A DNA stretch of 64,000 bases from Pseudomonas citrullilanati (GCF_030580855.1 NZ_JAUQOP010000002.1:1-64000), one strand, 5' to 3'. Positions 18,071-27,833 are shown, numbered from the stretch's first letter. The notes: generated from the letters alone by a model not told the origin. Numbers and translations: made by a program.

Positions 18071-20761
18071 TCACGCCGCGTCGCTGAAATCGTACTGCAA
18101 TTCGTTATCCACCGCGCGGATGTGCACGCCGGCCATGGCCTTGCCTTCGAGCATGCGGGTCAGGAACTCGCGGCTCATGTCCGGCAGCAGGCTGTTGGTC
18201 AGGATGGTGTCGATCATGCGGCCGCCGCTTTCGGTTTCGGTGCAGCGCGAGACGATCAGGTCGATCACCGCGTCGTCGTAGTCGAACGCGACCTTGTGGG
18301 TGCTTTCCACGCGCTTCTTGATGCGGTTGAGTTGCAGGCGGGTGATGGCCTTGAGCATTTCGTCGCTGAGCGGGTAATACGGGATCGTCACCAGGCGGCC
18401 GAGCAGGGCCGGCGGGAAAATCTCCAGCAGCGGCTGGCGCAGGGCCTTGGCGATTTCCTCCGGCTCGGGCACGTTCCGCGGGTCTTTGCAGACGTCGGCG
18501 ATCAGCTCGGTGCCGGCGTTGGTGGTCAGCAGGATCAAGGTGTTCTTGAAGTCGATCACCCGGCCTTCACCGTCCTCCATGACCCCTTTGTCGAACACCT
18601 GGAAGAAGATCTCGTGCACGTCCGGGTGGGCTTTCTCCACCTCGTCCAGCAGCACCACGCTGTACGGTTTGCGCCGCACGGCTTCGGTCAGCACGCCGCC
18701 TTCGCCGTAGCCGATGTAGCCCGGTGGCGCGCCCTTGAGGGTGGACACGGTATGGGCTTCCTGGAACTCGCTCATGTTGATGGTGATGACGTTCTGCTCG
18801 CCGCCGTACATGGCTTCGGCCAGGGCCAGGGCGGTTTCGGTCTTGCCCACCCCGGAGGTGCCGGCGAGCATGAACACGCCAATCGGCTTGCTCGGGTTGT
18901 CGAGGCCGGCGCGGGAGGTCTGGATGCGCTTGGCGATCATCTGCAAGGCGTGGTCCTGGCCGATGATGCGCTTCTTCAAGTGCTGGTCGAGGTTGAGCAC
19001 GGTTTCCAGTTCGTTGCGGGCCATGCGGCCCACCGGGATCCCGGTCCAGTCGGCGACCACCGAGGCCACGGCCTGGTAGTCCACGGTCGGCAGGATCAGC
19101 GGGTTCTCGCCTTGCAGGGCGGTCAGGCGCTGTTGCAGGTCCACCAGTTTTTCCCGCAGGGCGTGGCTTTCGTTGTCGGAAGCTTCGCTACCGTCATCGC
19201 TGTCCACCACGCCGACGCGCTCGCGCAGGGTGGCGCGGGTGGCGAGCAGTTCGTCCACCAGGGTTTTCTCTTCGGCCCAGCGGCTTTCCAGCTCGGCCAG
19301 GCGTTCGCGCTCGGCGCTCAGCAGGCCCTCGGTCTGGGTCTGGCGGGTGCCGATCACCACGCCGATGGCGTGTTCGCGGGCGATGATCTGCAGCTCGGTT
19401 TCCAGCGCTTCGATGCGCCGGCGGCTGTCGTCCACTTCGGCCGGCACCGCGTGCAGGCTGATGGCGACGCGGGCGCAGGCGGTGTCCAGCAGGCTCACGG
19501 ATTTGTCCGGCAACTGGCGCGCGGGAATGTAGCGGTGGGACAGCTTGACCGAGGCTTCCAGGGCTTCGTCGAGGATCTGCACCTGGTGGTGCTGCTCCAT
19601 GGTCGAGGCCACGCCGCGCATCATCAGCAAGGCCTTGTCTTCCGACGGCTCGGCCACTTGCACCACCTGGAAACGACGGGTCAGGGCCGGGTCTTTCTCG
19701 ATGTGTTTCTTGTACTCGGCCCAGGTGGTGGCGGCCACCGTACGCAAGGTCCCACGGGCCAATGCCGGCTTGAGCAGGTTGGCCGCGTCACCCGTGCCGG
19801 CGGCGCCACCGGCACCCACCAGGGTGTGGGCTTCGTCGATGAACAGGATGATCGGCTTGGGCGAGGCCTGGACGTCTTCGATGACCTGGCGCAGGCGCTG
19901 TTCGAACTCGCCTTTCATGCTCGCGCCGGCCTGCAACAGGCCGACATCGAGGCTGCGCAGTTCCACGTCCTTGAGGGACGGCGGCACGTCGCCGGCGACG
20001 ATGCGCAGGGCAAAGCCTTCGACCACGGCGGTCTTGCCCACGCCGGCTTCACCAGTGAGGATCGGGTTGTTCTGCCGGCGGCGCATGAGGATGTCCACCA
20101 GTTGGCGGATCTCTTCGTCACGGCCGACGATCGGGTCGAGCTTGCCGCTGCGAGCCTGCTCGGTGAGGTCGACGGTAAAGCGCTTGAGGGCTTCCTGCTT
20201 GCCCATGGCGCTGGGGGCCATGGCGCCGCTGGCTTCGCCGGGCACGGCGCCGGCGTTGAAGCCGTCGCTGGCGGTCAGGGCGTTTTCCGGGGAATCGCCG
20301 ACGTATTCGTCAAAGCGCTCGCTCAGGGCTTCGGCCTTGACCTTGTCGAACTCCGACGACAGGCCCAGCAACGCGTGGCGCAGGCTCGGCGTCTTGAGGA
20401 TACCGAGCACCAGGTAGCCGGTGCGCACCTGGCTTTCGCCGAACATCAGGCTGCCGTAGACCCAGCCGCGCTCCACGGCCTCTTCGACATGGGACGACAA
20501 GTCGGTGATCGACGTCGAGCCCCGTGGCAGGCGGTCCAGTGCATCGGTCAGGTCGCGGGCCAGGCGCGCCGGCTCGACGTTGAACTGGCGGATGATGCGG
20601 TGCAGGTCCGAGTCCTGCAGTTGCAGCAATTGGTGGAACCAGTGGGCCAGCTCCACGTAGGGGTTACCGCGCAGCTTGCAGAACACGGTGGCGGCTTCGA
20701 TGGCTTTGTAGGCCACGCTGTTGAGTTTGCCGAACAACGCGGCGCGACTGATTTCACCCAT
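18071..20761 (-). CDS. clpV: T6SS sheath-recycling AAA+ ATPase ClpV (TssH)
   Basis: A ClpB-type double-ring ATPase of 896 residues that unfolds contracted TssB/TssC sheaths. It has an N-terminal Clp repeat domain (about 1-150), a first AAA+ module with GEAGVGKTA and IILFIDEAHTL, a middle coiled coil (EALETELQIIAREH, LAELESRWAEEK), a second AAA+ module with GTSGVGKTETALALAEA and VVLLDEVEKAH, and a C-terminal D2-small domain. ATG 20761 (MGEISRAALF) is chosen because AGGAG lies eight bases upstream; ATG 20767 is only two bases from it. The start overlaps the tssG end by eight bases. Confidence 0.97.
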   Translation of the reverse strand: MGEISRAALFGKLNSVAYKAIEAATVFCKLRGNPYVELAHWFHQLLQLQDSDLHRIIRQFNVEPARLARDLTDALDRLPRGSTSITDLSSHVEEAVERGWVYGSLMFGESQVRTGYLVLGILKTPSLRHALLGLSSEFDKVKAEALSERFDEYVGDSPENALTASDGFNAGAVPGEASGAMAPSAMGKQEALKRFTVDLTEQARSGKLDPIVGRDEEIRQLVDILMRRRQNNPILTGEAGVGKTAVVEGFALRIVAGDVPPSLKDVELRSLDVGLLQAGASMKGEFEQRLRQVIEDVQASPKPIILFIDEAHTLVGAGGAAGTGDAANLLKPALARGTLRTVAATTWAEYKKHIEKDPALTRRFQVVQVAEPSEDKALLMMRGVASTMEQHHQVQILDEALEASVKLSHRYIPARQLPDKSVSLLDTACARVAISLHAVPAEVDDSRRRIEALETELQIIAREHAIGVVIGTRQTQTEGLLSAERERLAELESRWAEEKTLVDELLATRATLRERVGVVDSDDGSEASDNESHALREKLVDLQQRLTALQGENPLILPTVDYQAVASVVADWTGIPVGRMARNELETVLNLDQHLKKRIIGQDHALQMIAKRIQTSRAGLDNPSKPIGVFMLAGTSGVGKTETALALAEAMYGGEQNVITINMSEFQEAHTVSTLKGAPPGYIGYGEGGVLTEAVRRKPYSVVLLDEVEKAHPDVHEIFFQVFDKGVMEDGEGRVIDFKNTLILLTTNAGTELIADVCKDPRNVPEPEEIAKALRQPLLEIFPPALLGRLVTIPYYPLSDEMLKAITRLQLNRIKKRVESTHKVAFDYDDAVIDLIVSRCTETESGGRMIDTILTNSLLPDMSREFLTRMLEGKAMAGVHIRAVDNELQYDFSDAA

Positions 20762-21806
20762 GCTCATGGCTCCTTGAGGTCTGTGAGGTGTTGGCCTGTT
20801 CGGCGTAGTGCCGGGCCAGTATGAGATCGTTGGCATCTTTTTCGGGCCGCCCCAGCCAGGTGTTGAAGCCCAGGCGGAAACGGCCATTGAGTTGTAGCGC
20901 CGGGACTTCGGGCTGCTCCAGGACCAGGTTCAGGTCCCAGTCCAGTTCGTGGCCCAGGTATTCGGCGACCCAGGCCACCAGTTCGTTGAACGGCTGGCTA
21001 CCGGGCAGCATGCCCATGTAGTCGACCAGCTTGAGCGGGCCCAGGCGAATGCGGAATTTGTGCTGGCGATCCCAGACGTAGCGACCCAGGCAGAAGTCCA
21101 CGCCCAGTTGGTGGGCGCTGACGCCGACGCGGCTACGCTCCGGCAACTCCAGCCATTGGCCGACGTATTCTTCGATCTCCACCGGCAGGCCGAAATACTC
21201 GCCGAGGATCGCCTTCAAGCCGTCCGGGTAGCGGGTTTGCGCCGACAGGTGGCCGCTGTAGTGCAGCTTCGCCGTGTCGGGGATCAGCCCCTGCTTGAGC
21301 AGGCTTGGCATGCCTCGACCGCTCAATGACGCCAGGCGCGCCGACCAGTAGTCGTCGTCCGGACGGTCGTGGCTGACCGTTGGCCGTGCTTCGGCCCAGG
21401 CCCGGTAGAACAGGCTGAGCAAGCGATGATGGAACACGTCGAGGAAGCGCTTGCTGGTGCTGTCGGCGTTGTTGCGCTGGCGCTCGCGTACGTATTCGGT
21501 GACGTGCAGCGGCATCGGCCCGTTGGGGCCGCCGAGGCCGAAGAAGAACTGCTCCAGGCGCGCCGGCGTGCCGTCGCCGCCCGGTTGCACCGAGGCGAGG
21601 GTAGCCGGGGCGAAGGTGCACTCGGCTTGTTGGCCGAGGCGCAGCGGGTCATCGGCCAGGCGCAACGAATGGCCCAGGCGCGGCAGCTCGGGGGATTCAC
21701 ACTCGATACGCCGCAACGCCTGGAAGAAGTCGTATTCCCAGGGCTCCTGGTGCATCGCTTCCAGGGTACTCACAGGGTCGGACGACGTCCGGGCTTGGCT
21801 TTCCAT
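20754..21806 (-). CDS. tssG: T6SS baseplate protein TssG
   Basis: TssG (ImpH/VasB) of 350 residues, forming the baseplate wedge with TssF and TssK. Recognisable features are EPWEYDFFQALRRIECE at the N terminus, FFFGLGGPNGPMPLHVTEYVRER, FHHRLLSLFYRAWAEARPT and the C-terminal GRFRLGFNTWLGRP. The start overlaps tssF by 37 bases and the end overlaps clpV, so it is tightly coupled in the operon. Confidence 0.96.
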   Translation of the reverse strand: MESQARTSSDPVSTLEAMHQEPWEYDFFQALRRIECESPELPRLGHSLRLADDPLRLGQQAECTFAPATLASVQPGGDGTPARLEQFFFGLGGPNGPMPLHVTEYVRERQRNNADSTSKRFLDVFHHRLLSLFYRAWAEARPTVSHDRPDDDYWSARLASLSGRGMPSLLKQGLIPDTAKLHYSGHLSAQTRYPDGLKAILGEYFGLPVEIEEYVGQWLELPERSRVGVSAHQLGVDFCLGRYVWDRQHKFRIRLGPLKLVDYMGMLPGSQPFNELVAWVAEYLGHELDWDLNLVLEQPEVPALQLNGRFRLGFNTWLGRPEKDANDLILARHYAEQANTSQTSRSHEHG

Positions 21807-23629
21807 CGCATGATCTCGCCGCGTTCGGTGGTACGAATCACCGTCTCGGTAAAGCTGTTGATCGACACGTAGCGTGCCAGGAAGCGCTCGAACACCGCGC
21901 CGAGCAGGAAGACGCCGGTGCCGCGGAACGCGTTTTCATCGAACTCCAGGGTGATCTCCAGGCCGCGGCCAAAGACGATCGGGCCGGGCATCGGCAGGCG
22001 CCGGGTGCAGGCCTTGCTGCTGACTTCGCGCAGGCCTTCGATCTGCAATTGCAGCGCCGCATCGTTGCTGTCGCCGTACAGGCGCAACAATTCGCGCAGC
22101 GCGGCGGCGCCCTGGCCTTGTTCGCTGAGGGACAGGTAGTTCAGCGACAATTGGCTGATCAGCCGCCAGGCCTTGGCGTCGTGGGCATGGCTGGCCCGTG
22201 GCCGACTGGGCCCGGCCACGCAGCGCACCGCGCCGACCGGTGCACTGTCGGCCAGGGTGAAGTCGGTCTTGCCGCTGCCCACGCTCATGAACAGCGGCAG
22301 GTCGCGGTTGGTGCACAACGCCGTCACGCCCAGTTGGCGCAGGTCGTGGCGGTAGGGCGCTTGCCGGCTGTCCACCAGGCTGACGAAGGTTTCGCTGCCG
22401 ATGTAGGTCGAGCGCGGGCCGTTGCGGCGCTGGTCACTGGACAACACCCGCGGTTCACGGCGCACCGTGTAGTAGGCCTGGTCGCGGCCATAGCGGGACG
22501 GATCGCGCACGGCGTAGAACGGCAGGAACGGCTGCTCCGGCCCGGTGCCGTGGCCGGTCAGGCCGCTCAGCGAGTGCACCTCGAAATCCATCGGCCGGGT
22601 GCGGTCGGCGATCACGTGGTGTTCGTTGACCCGTTCCGACAGGTGAATACGATCCAGGCGCTTGGGGAACAGGTTGATGGCCGGGGTGCAGAACGGCAGG
22701 AACTGCGCGGCGCCGACGCTGCCTTCCAGGCTCGGGTCGTGACGGTCGAACAGCACGATCAGCTCCAGCTCCTGGCCGTCGCAACGCTTGACCGCCCGGC
22801 CCAGCTGGGTGAAGTCGACGAACAGGAAGCGCTGGGGCAGGGCGAAGTACTCCTGCAACAGGCGATAGCCCTGGAAGGCCCGCGACACCACGGGCAGCGC
22901 GGCGTCGGCATCGTCGAAGCCGCGCGAGCGCAGCGCGTCCTGGGGCAGGCGCTCGACCCAGTCGCCGCCGGGTTTGCGCGCGAACACCGCGCAGGCGTTG
23001 CCCAGCAGTTGTTCGTAGAGGCGGAATGGCTGTTCGTCGGCGCCGCTGAGGTACAGCGGCAGATTGTCCAGGGCCAGGCTGTTGAACGGCAGTTCGGCGC
23101 CGGTGCGCAGGGTCAGGCGCAGGCCGGCCTTGGCCTTCGGCTCGCTGGCGGCCAGGCGCCCGAGTACCGTGGAAGGGTTGCCGAAGTACTCGGCCTGGCT
23201 CACCTGCAACGGCCACAACGTCACCGCGTGGGCGGTGCGGTACTCGCAACAGGTCTGGGTCTCACGGCCCAGGGCGGCGCGCAGGACGCTGTCGCGGGGC
23301 AGCTCGAAGCCGCTGCTCAACGAGCCTTCGTCCGGGTCGGCCTGCAACTGCACCACGGTCATCGACGGCGTGGGCGCCAGGTAATGGGGGTAGGCGATTT
23401 CCAGCAGGTTGTGGGTGAAGGTCGGGTACTCGGCGTCGAGCTTGAGCTGCACCCGCGCCGTCAGGTAGGCGAAGCCTTCCAGCAAGCGCTCCACGTACGG
23501 GTCGGCGCAGTCCATGCCGGACAACGTCAGCCGACTGGCGATCTTGGGGTATTCCTTGGCGAACTCCGCCGCGCTTTCGCGCACGTGGTGAAGTTCCTGG
23601 TTGTACAGTTCCAGCAAACGCGGGTTCAT
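21770..23629 (-). CDS. tssF: T6SS baseplate protein TssF
   Basis: TssF (ImpG/VasA), 619 residues, the largest baseplate wedge component. The start [35 protein letters not shown] helix, the [23 protein letters not shown] segment and the C-terminal [33 protein letters not shown] segment are diagnostic. Its ATG overlaps the tssE stop by four bases (ATGA), so the two are translationally coupled. Confidence 0.97.
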   Translation of the reverse strand: MNPRLLELYNQELHHVRESAAEFAKEYPKIASRLTLSGMDCADPYVERLLEGFAYLTARVQLKLDAEYPTFTHNLLEIAYPHYLAPTPSMTVVQLQADPDEGSLSSGFELPRDSVLRAALGRETQTCCEYRTAHAVTLWPLQVSQAEYFGNPSTVLGRLAASEPKAKAGLRLTLRTGAELPFNSLALDNLPLYLSGADEQPFRLYEQLLGNACAVFARKPGGDWVERLPQDALRSRGFDDADAALPVVSRAFQGYRLLQEYFALPQRFLFVDFTQLGRAVKRCDGQELELIVLFDRHDPSLEGSVGAAQFLPFCTPAINLFPKRLDRIHLSERVNEHHVIADRTRPMDFEVHSLSGLTGHGTGPEQPFLPFYAVRDPSRYGRDQAYYTVRREPRVLSSDQRRNGPRSTYIGSETFVSLVDSRQAPYRHDLRQLGVTALCTNRDLPLFMSVGSGKTDFTLADSAPVGAVRCVAGPSRPRASHAHDAKAWRLISQLSLNYLSLSEQGQGAAALRELLRLYGDSNDAALQLQIEGLREVSSKACTRRLPMPGPIVFGRGLEITLEFDENAFRGTGVFLLGAVFERFLARYVSINSFTETVIRTTERGEIMRWKAKPGRRPTL

Positions 23630-24138
23630 GAACGTCTCCGCTGGTCGGCGTTGACCACGCGCACGTGGCCGGTCTCCAGGTCCAGGTCGGTTTGCAGCAT
23701 CAGGCGCAGGGGCACTGGCTGGGCCCAGAGGTCGCCTTCGATCTCGAAGCTCAAGGCGTTATGGTTCATCTCGGCGCTCGCCCGGGCGCGCACGCGCAAG
23801 GTATGGCGCAGGATCCGCGGTTCGAACGTGGCGATGGCCTGGTGGATCAGCGTTTCCAGGGCCGAGACATCGACGTTCGACGCGCTGTTGCCCGCCAGTG
23901 CCGGCAGCCCGAAATTCACCACCGAGGTGCCCGCCGGCGTATGCAGCGTGGCATCGGCATCGAGCAGGGAGGTGGTGTTGAGCAGCCACGCCAGGTCGCG
24001 CAGCACCGAGGCTTTCAACTGGGTGAGCGAGAGCACGCGCTTGTCGGCGCTTTCCTTGGGGTTGGTCGGATCGTCATCGGTCAACCGGTCCAACAGGGAC
24101 GGTTGCAGGCGATCGCGGGGGGCGATTTCGGTTACCAA
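23626..24138 (-). CDS. tssE: T6SS baseplate protein TssE (gp25-like)
   Basis: A 170-residue gp25-like protein of the T6SS baseplate hub. Features include the N-terminal [15 protein letters not shown], the central [17 protein letters not shown] and [11 protein letters not shown], and the terminal [14 protein letters not shown] of the gp25 fold. The reading frame offers only a TTG start at 24138 (TTG GTA ACC) at the expected N terminus. That TTG overlaps the last seven bases of the upstream lipoprotein gene, and no strong ribosome site is visible, so translation probably depends on coupling to that gene. Confidence 0.93.
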   Translation of the reverse strand: MVTEIAPRDRLQPSLLDRLTDDDPTNPKESADKRVLSLTQLKASVLRDLAWLLNTTSLLDADATLHTPAGTSVVNFGLPALAGNSASNVDVSALETLIHQAIATFEPRILRHTLRVRARASAEMNHNALSFEIEGDLWAQPVPLRLMLQTDLDLETGHVRVVNADQRRRS

Positions 24139-24581
24139 GTGAACAGGCCTGTGTAGTTCTTCTGGTCTCCCGAGCCGCGCATGCAGCTAGCGTTGCGTGC
24201 GACTGCCGAGGGTTCAAGTTGCCCATTGACCTGGCGTATGGCGCGGTACTCAGACCGACATTCCGGACTGCGTTCATCCACTGTCGTCAGATGAATAACG
24301 ATGACAATAGGTACTTTGCCGAAGGTCTCAACATGCGATTTGCCTTGTTTGTCGACAGTGAATTGGCAGGGCCATGGCAAGTCGAGTGGCAGTAGGGTTT
24401 GGTCGGGTTTGCGTAGCGCACAGTATTGTTGATCATTCACCAACGTGAACGTTTGTCCGCCCATCGAGACGACTTGATCCATCGCGGCGGCTGGCGACGC
24501 CGGTGAGGCTTGCTGCCCGGCGCAGGCCGTCATGCTCGAAAGCAGGCAGCTGATCAATACAGTGCAACGAGCCTTGGTCAT
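24132..24581 (-). CDS. Lipoprotein, putative immunity partner of the Tae4 amidase
   Basis: A 149-residue protein with a lipoprotein signal (MTKARC... ending SSMTAC, modified Cys20), so it should sit in the periplasm, where amidase effectors attack. It has several further cysteines (CALRK, PCQF, PECRSEY, SCMRG) that could pair. I do not recognise the domain and it does not obviously read as the usual Tai4. Its ATG overlaps the amidase stop (ATGA), the classical effector-immunity layout. Codon composition looks less GC-rich than the tss genes. The immunity role is inferred from position and localisation. Confidence 0.65.
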   Translation of the reverse strand: MTKARCTVLISCLLSSMTACAGQQASPASPAAAMDQVVSMGGQTFTLVNDQQYCALRKPDQTLLPLDLPWPCQFTVDKQGKSHVETFGKVPIVIVIHLTTVDERSPECRSEYRAIRQVNGQLEPSAVARNASCMRGSGDQKNYTGLFTW

Positions 24582-25036
24582 AGGAGCTCCCAGAACCAGA
24601 TCGCCCTGGATCGATAGGAAGGATCGTCATACCGGCTGGCGGTAAGGCCACGATTCCAGAGATCGATATGGTCGCCGGTACGACTGTCGGAAGACTCGCC
24701 CAGTTGCTGAAAGCAATCCTTGAAGAAGATCAGCCCTTTCTTGTCCATCAACTTGAGGCGTTCTGCTGCGCTGCCGCCGAGAATCAGTGGAGGCCCCAGG
24801 TGATGTTTCCACAGCCAGTTCGCCAGCGATTCAGCGCCCCTGGCGTGTTCATGGGCACACTTGGGTTCGGTGTAGGTGGATTTGTTGACCTTGATGGTCA
24901 GTTCGGTATTGAGCGTGATGCTCATGCGGATAGCGCACTGGTTCGCCCACGGCCCGTCGCAGGGTTTCGCGTCGGGATAGGTCACCAGCAGATCGGAATA
25001 GGCTTTCCATAGATTGATAAACGAAGGTTTGGCCAT
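24578..25036 (-). CDS. tae4: Type VI amidase effector, Tae4 family
   Basis: A 152-residue peptidoglycan amidase (DL-endopeptidase type) delivered to the periplasm of target cells, probably through Hcp. The Tae4 pattern is clear: CDGPWANQCAIRMSITLN with the catalytic Cys34, CAHEHARGAESLANWLWKH, and RTGDHIDLWN with the catalytic His123 and the following Asp125. There is no signal peptide, as expected for a T6SS cargo. It lies directly after hcp (81-base gap) and before its putative immunity gene, in the place that tagJ occupies in the P. aeruginosa H1 locus. Confidence 0.9.
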   Translation of the reverse strand: MAKPSFINLWKAYSDLLVTYPDAKPCDGPWANQCAIRMSITLNTELTIKVNKSTYTEPKCAHEHARGAESLANWLWKHHLGPPLILGGSAAERLKLMDKKGLIFFKDCFQQLGESSDSRTGDHIDLWNRGLTASRYDDPSYRSRAIWFWELL

Positions 25037-25117
25037 GGCTCAGACACCGTGCGCTAAGGAATTGGACTCGAGCAAGCACCAAACACCCCCGGCGCAAGGC
25101 ACCGGGGGCATGTTCGA

Positions 25118-25606
25118 TTACACCTTGACGTTCTGGCGCACGTTCCAGCCGAACTTGACCGGACCGCCTTCCTTGGTGCCGTCGGCTTTCTGTGGCTGGT
25201 AGTCCACCAGCACCTTGGCGAAGTTCAGGGTGACGTTTTCGGTCAGGCGATCATCGCTGCCCGAACCGCCGGTGCTCAGGGACGTGATCAGCACTTCTTC
25301 GAGGTTGATGACCATGTACTCGACCTGGCTCTCACCGCCGGCCTTGCGCACGGTCAGCTTGACCTTGTCGATGTGCTTGCCGCTGGCGCAGTGCATCATC
25401 AGGTTCGGCGAAGCCTTGTCGACGTACTTGGTCAACGACAGGTCCTGGATGTTCACCTTGCCCGCACCACCGCCGCTGCCGGTGTGCATGTTGCCGGACT
25501 GGGACATGCCCCAGCTCCAGTTCAGGACGTCGATTTCGTCCTTGTGGGCCTTGTCCATGGACTCGCCCTTGATGTCGCCGATCTTGATGAAAATATCAAC
25601 AGCCAT
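25118..25606 (-). CDS. hcp: T6SS tube protein Hcp (TssD)
   Basis: Hcp1-type protein of 162 residues that stacks as hexameric rings to form the inner tube and chaperones small effectors. Features: MAVDIFIKIGDIKGESMDKAH, DVLNWSWGMSQSG, KVNIQDLSLTKYVDKASPNLM and the C-terminal FGWNVRQNVKV. ATG 25606 is preceded by GGGAG. REP hairpins lie between tssC and hcp, which may give hcp a partly separate mRNA level. Confidence 0.98.
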   Translation of the reverse strand: MAVDIFIKIGDIKGESMDKAHKDEIDVLNWSWGMSQSGNMHTGSGGGAGKVNIQDLSLTKYVDKASPNLMMHCASGKHIDKVKLTVRKAGGESQVEYMVINLEEVLITSLSTGGSGSDDRLTENVTLNFAKVLVDYQPQKADGTKEGGPVKFGWNVRQNVKV

Positions 25607-25712
25607 GTTTTCTCCCTGTGTGGTCTCTACCACGTTGTTTGATTGACGCTGACCTTGCGAAATTGCTGCCGTTGAACGCTACGCAGGCGATCTCCAACCC
25701 ACCGCGGATCCC

Positions 25713-25801
25713 TGTGGGAGCGAGCTTGCTCGCGATAGCGGAGTGTCAGTCATGCTCATGACAACTGATCCACCGCCATCGCGAGCAAGCTCGCTCCCAC
25801 A
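25713..25801. repeat. REP doublet (REPIN) between tssC and hcp
   Basis: Inverted copies of the GTGGGAGCGAGCTTGCTC repeat at 25713-25736 and 25778-25801. It lies inside the tssABC-hcp operon, 26 bases after tssC and about 107 bases before the hcp start. Confidence 0.9.
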
Positions 25802-25827
25802 TTGGCCTTGTACCGTCCAATCAATCT

Positions 25828-27324
25828 TTACGCGCCCTTGGCCGACGGCAGCTTCGATACCAGGCGCAGCGACACGGTCAGCCCTTCGAGCTGGTAGTGC
25901 GGGCGCAGGTAGAACTTGGAGTTGTAGTACCCCGGGTTGCCCTCGACTTCCTCGACGATTACCTCGGCCGCCGCCAGTGGGTGCTGGGCCTTGGTGGTCT
26001 CGGTGGAGTGCGCCGGGTCGCCGTCGACGTAGTTCAGGATCCAGTCCTGCAACCAGCGTTGCATCTCGTCCTTCTCTTTGAAGGAACCGATCTTGTCGCG
26101 CACGATGCACTTGAGGTAGTGAGCGAAGCGGCAGGTGGCGAACAGGTACGGCAGGCGCGCGGCCAGGTTGGCGTTGGCGGTGGCGTCCGGGTCGTCGTAT
26201 TCGGCCGGTTTCTGCAGCGACTGGGCGCCGATGAACGCGGCGAAGTCGGTGTTCTTCTTGTGCAGCAGCGGCATGAAGCCGTTCTTCGCCAACTCCGCTT
26301 CACGGCGGTCCGAGATGGCGATTTCGGTCGGGCACTTCATGTCCACGCCACCGTCGTCGGTCGGGAACGTGTGGGCCGGCAGGTTTTCCACTTCACCGCC
26401 AGACTCCACGCCACGGATGCGCGAGCACCAGCCGTAGTGCTTGAACGAGCGGTTGATGTTCACCGCCATCGCGTAGGCGGCGTTGGCCCAGGTGTACTTC
26501 GAGCTGTCGGCGCCGTCGGTGTTTTCTTCGAAGGCGAAGGCTTCCACCGGGTCGGTCTTGGCGCCATACGGCAGGCGCGCCAGGAAGCGCGGCATGGTCA
26601 GGCCGATGTAGCGCGAGTCTTCCGATTCACGCAGCGAGCGCCAGCCGGCGTATTCCGGCGTGGTGAAGATCTTGGTCAGGTCGCGCGGGTTCGACAGTTC
26701 CTGCCACGAGCCCATGCCCATCACGGTCGGCGAGGCGGCGGAAATGAACGGTGCGTGCATGGCCGCGCAGACTTTCGACAGCTCGCCCAGCAGCTCCACG
26801 TCCGGTGGCGACTGGTCGAAGTAGTAGTCGCCCACCAGGCAGCCGTAGGGCTCGCCGCCGAACTGGCCGTATTCTTCTTCGTACATTTTCTTGAAGATCG
26901 GGCTCTGGTCCCACGCGGTGCCCTTGAACTTCTTCAGGGTCTTGTGCAGGTCGGTCTTGGAGATGTTGAGCACGCGGATCTTGAGCTGCTCGTCGGTCTC
27001 GGTGTTGTTGACCAGGTAGTGCAGGCCACGCCAGGCGCTTTCCAACTGCTGGAAGTCGGGGTGGTGGATAACCTGGTTGACCTGGGCGGTGAGCTTGGCG
27101 TCGATGGCGGCGATGATCGACTCGATCGATTTGATGGCGTCGTTGGACACCAGGTCGGTCTGCGCCAGGGCCTGTTCGGCCAGGGTGCGCACGGCCGTCT
27201 CGACAGCCTCGCGGGCACGCTCGGTCTTGGGCTTGAACTCTTGCAGCAGCAGGGAGGCGAATTCGCTGGTTTCTTCGGTCGCGCCGAGGTTCTGGACGCC
27301 TTCGCGGGCGGTATTGTCAGTCAT
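25828..27324 (-). CDS. tssC: T6SS sheath protein TssC (VipB)
   Basis: Large sheath subunit, 498 residues, which together with TssB forms the contractile sheath around Hcp. Recognisable segments: ESAWRGLHYLVNNTETDEQLKIRVLN, EYGQFGGEPYGCLVGDYYFD, GWCSRIRGVESGGEVENLP and the C-terminal YYNSKFYLRPHYQLEGLTVSLRLVSKLP. ATG 27324 is preferred because AGGA lies nine bases upstream; an ATG two codons earlier (27330) overlaps the tssB stop. Follows tssB without a gap. Confidence 0.98.
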   Translation of the reverse strand: MTDNTAREGVQNLGATEETSEFASLLLQEFKPKTERAREAVETAVRTLAEQALAQTDLVSNDAIKSIESIIAAIDAKLTAQVNQVIHHPDFQQLESAWRGLHYLVNNTETDEQLKIRVLNISKTDLHKTLKKFKGTAWDQSPIFKKMYEEEYGQFGGEPYGCLVGDYYFDQSPPDVELLGELSKVCAAMHAPFISAASPTVMGMGSWQELSNPRDLTKIFTTPEYAGWRSLRESEDSRYIGLTMPRFLARLPYGAKTDPVEAFAFEENTDGADSSKYTWANAAYAMAVNINRSFKHYGWCSRIRGVESGGEVENLPAHTFPTDDGGVDMKCPTEIAISDRREAELAKNGFMPLLHKKNTDFAAFIGAQSLQKPAEYDDPDATANANLAARLPYLFATCRFAHYLKCIVRDKIGSFKEKDEMQRWLQDWILNYVDGDPAHSTETTKAQHPLAAAEVIVEEVEGNPGYYNSKFYLRPHYQLEGLTVSLRLVSKLPSAKGA

Positions 27325-27326
27325 GA

Positions 27327-27833
27327 TCATTGGTCCTGTGCTGGCTTCGGCGCGCTCGCCAGGGCCTGCAACAGCGCTGGGTCCTTGATCGCCTTCATGA
27401 TGATTTCTTCGGCGCCGGTCTTGCCGTCCATGTAGGTCAGCAGGTTGGCCAGTTGGGTGCGCGCTTCGAGCAGCTTGTTCAGCGAATCGACCTTGCGCGC
27501 CACGGCTGCGGGGCTGAAGTCGTCCATGCTTTCGAACGTCAGGTCCAGGCTCAGGTTGCCTTCGCCGGTCAGTTCGTTGGGCACATGGAACGCCACGCGC
27601 GGTTGCATGGCCTTGAGGCGCGAGTCGAAATTGTCGACGTCGATTTCGAGGAACTTGCGATCGGCCACCGGTGCCAGAGGCTCTGCGGGCTTGCCGGCGA
27701 GATCGGCCATTACCCCCATGACGAAGGGCAACTGGACCTTTTTCTCGGCGCCGTAGAGCTCGACGTCGTACTCGATCTGCACTCGAGGCGCGCGGTTGCG
27801 CGCGATGAATTTCTGAGAACTTTGCTTCGCCAC
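27327..27833 (-). CDS. tssB: T6SS sheath protein TssB (VipA)
   Basis: Small sheath subunit of 168 residues. It shows SSQKFIARNRAPRVQIEYDVELYGAEKKVQLPFV-type start, KFLEIDVDNFDSRLKAMQPRVAFHVPN and the DFSPAAVARKVDSLNKLLEARTQLANLLTYMDGK segment typical of VipA. It follows tssA after 81 bases and precedes tssC directly. Confidence 0.98.
   Translation of the reverse strand: MAKQSSQKFIARNRAPRVQIEYDVELYGAEKKVQLPFVMGVMADLAGKPAEPLAPVADRKFLEIDVDNFDSRLKAMQPRVAFHVPNELTGEGNLSLDLTFESMDDFSPAAVARKVDSLNKLLEARTQLANLLTYMDGKTGAEEIIMKAIKDPALLQALASAPKPAQDQ

Noticed and set aside
18005..20824. 939-codon open frame opposite clpV
   Set aside because: A high-GC antisense shadow; the product is His/Gln/Val-rich low-complexity sequence with no domain, while the minus strand encodes a complete ClpV.
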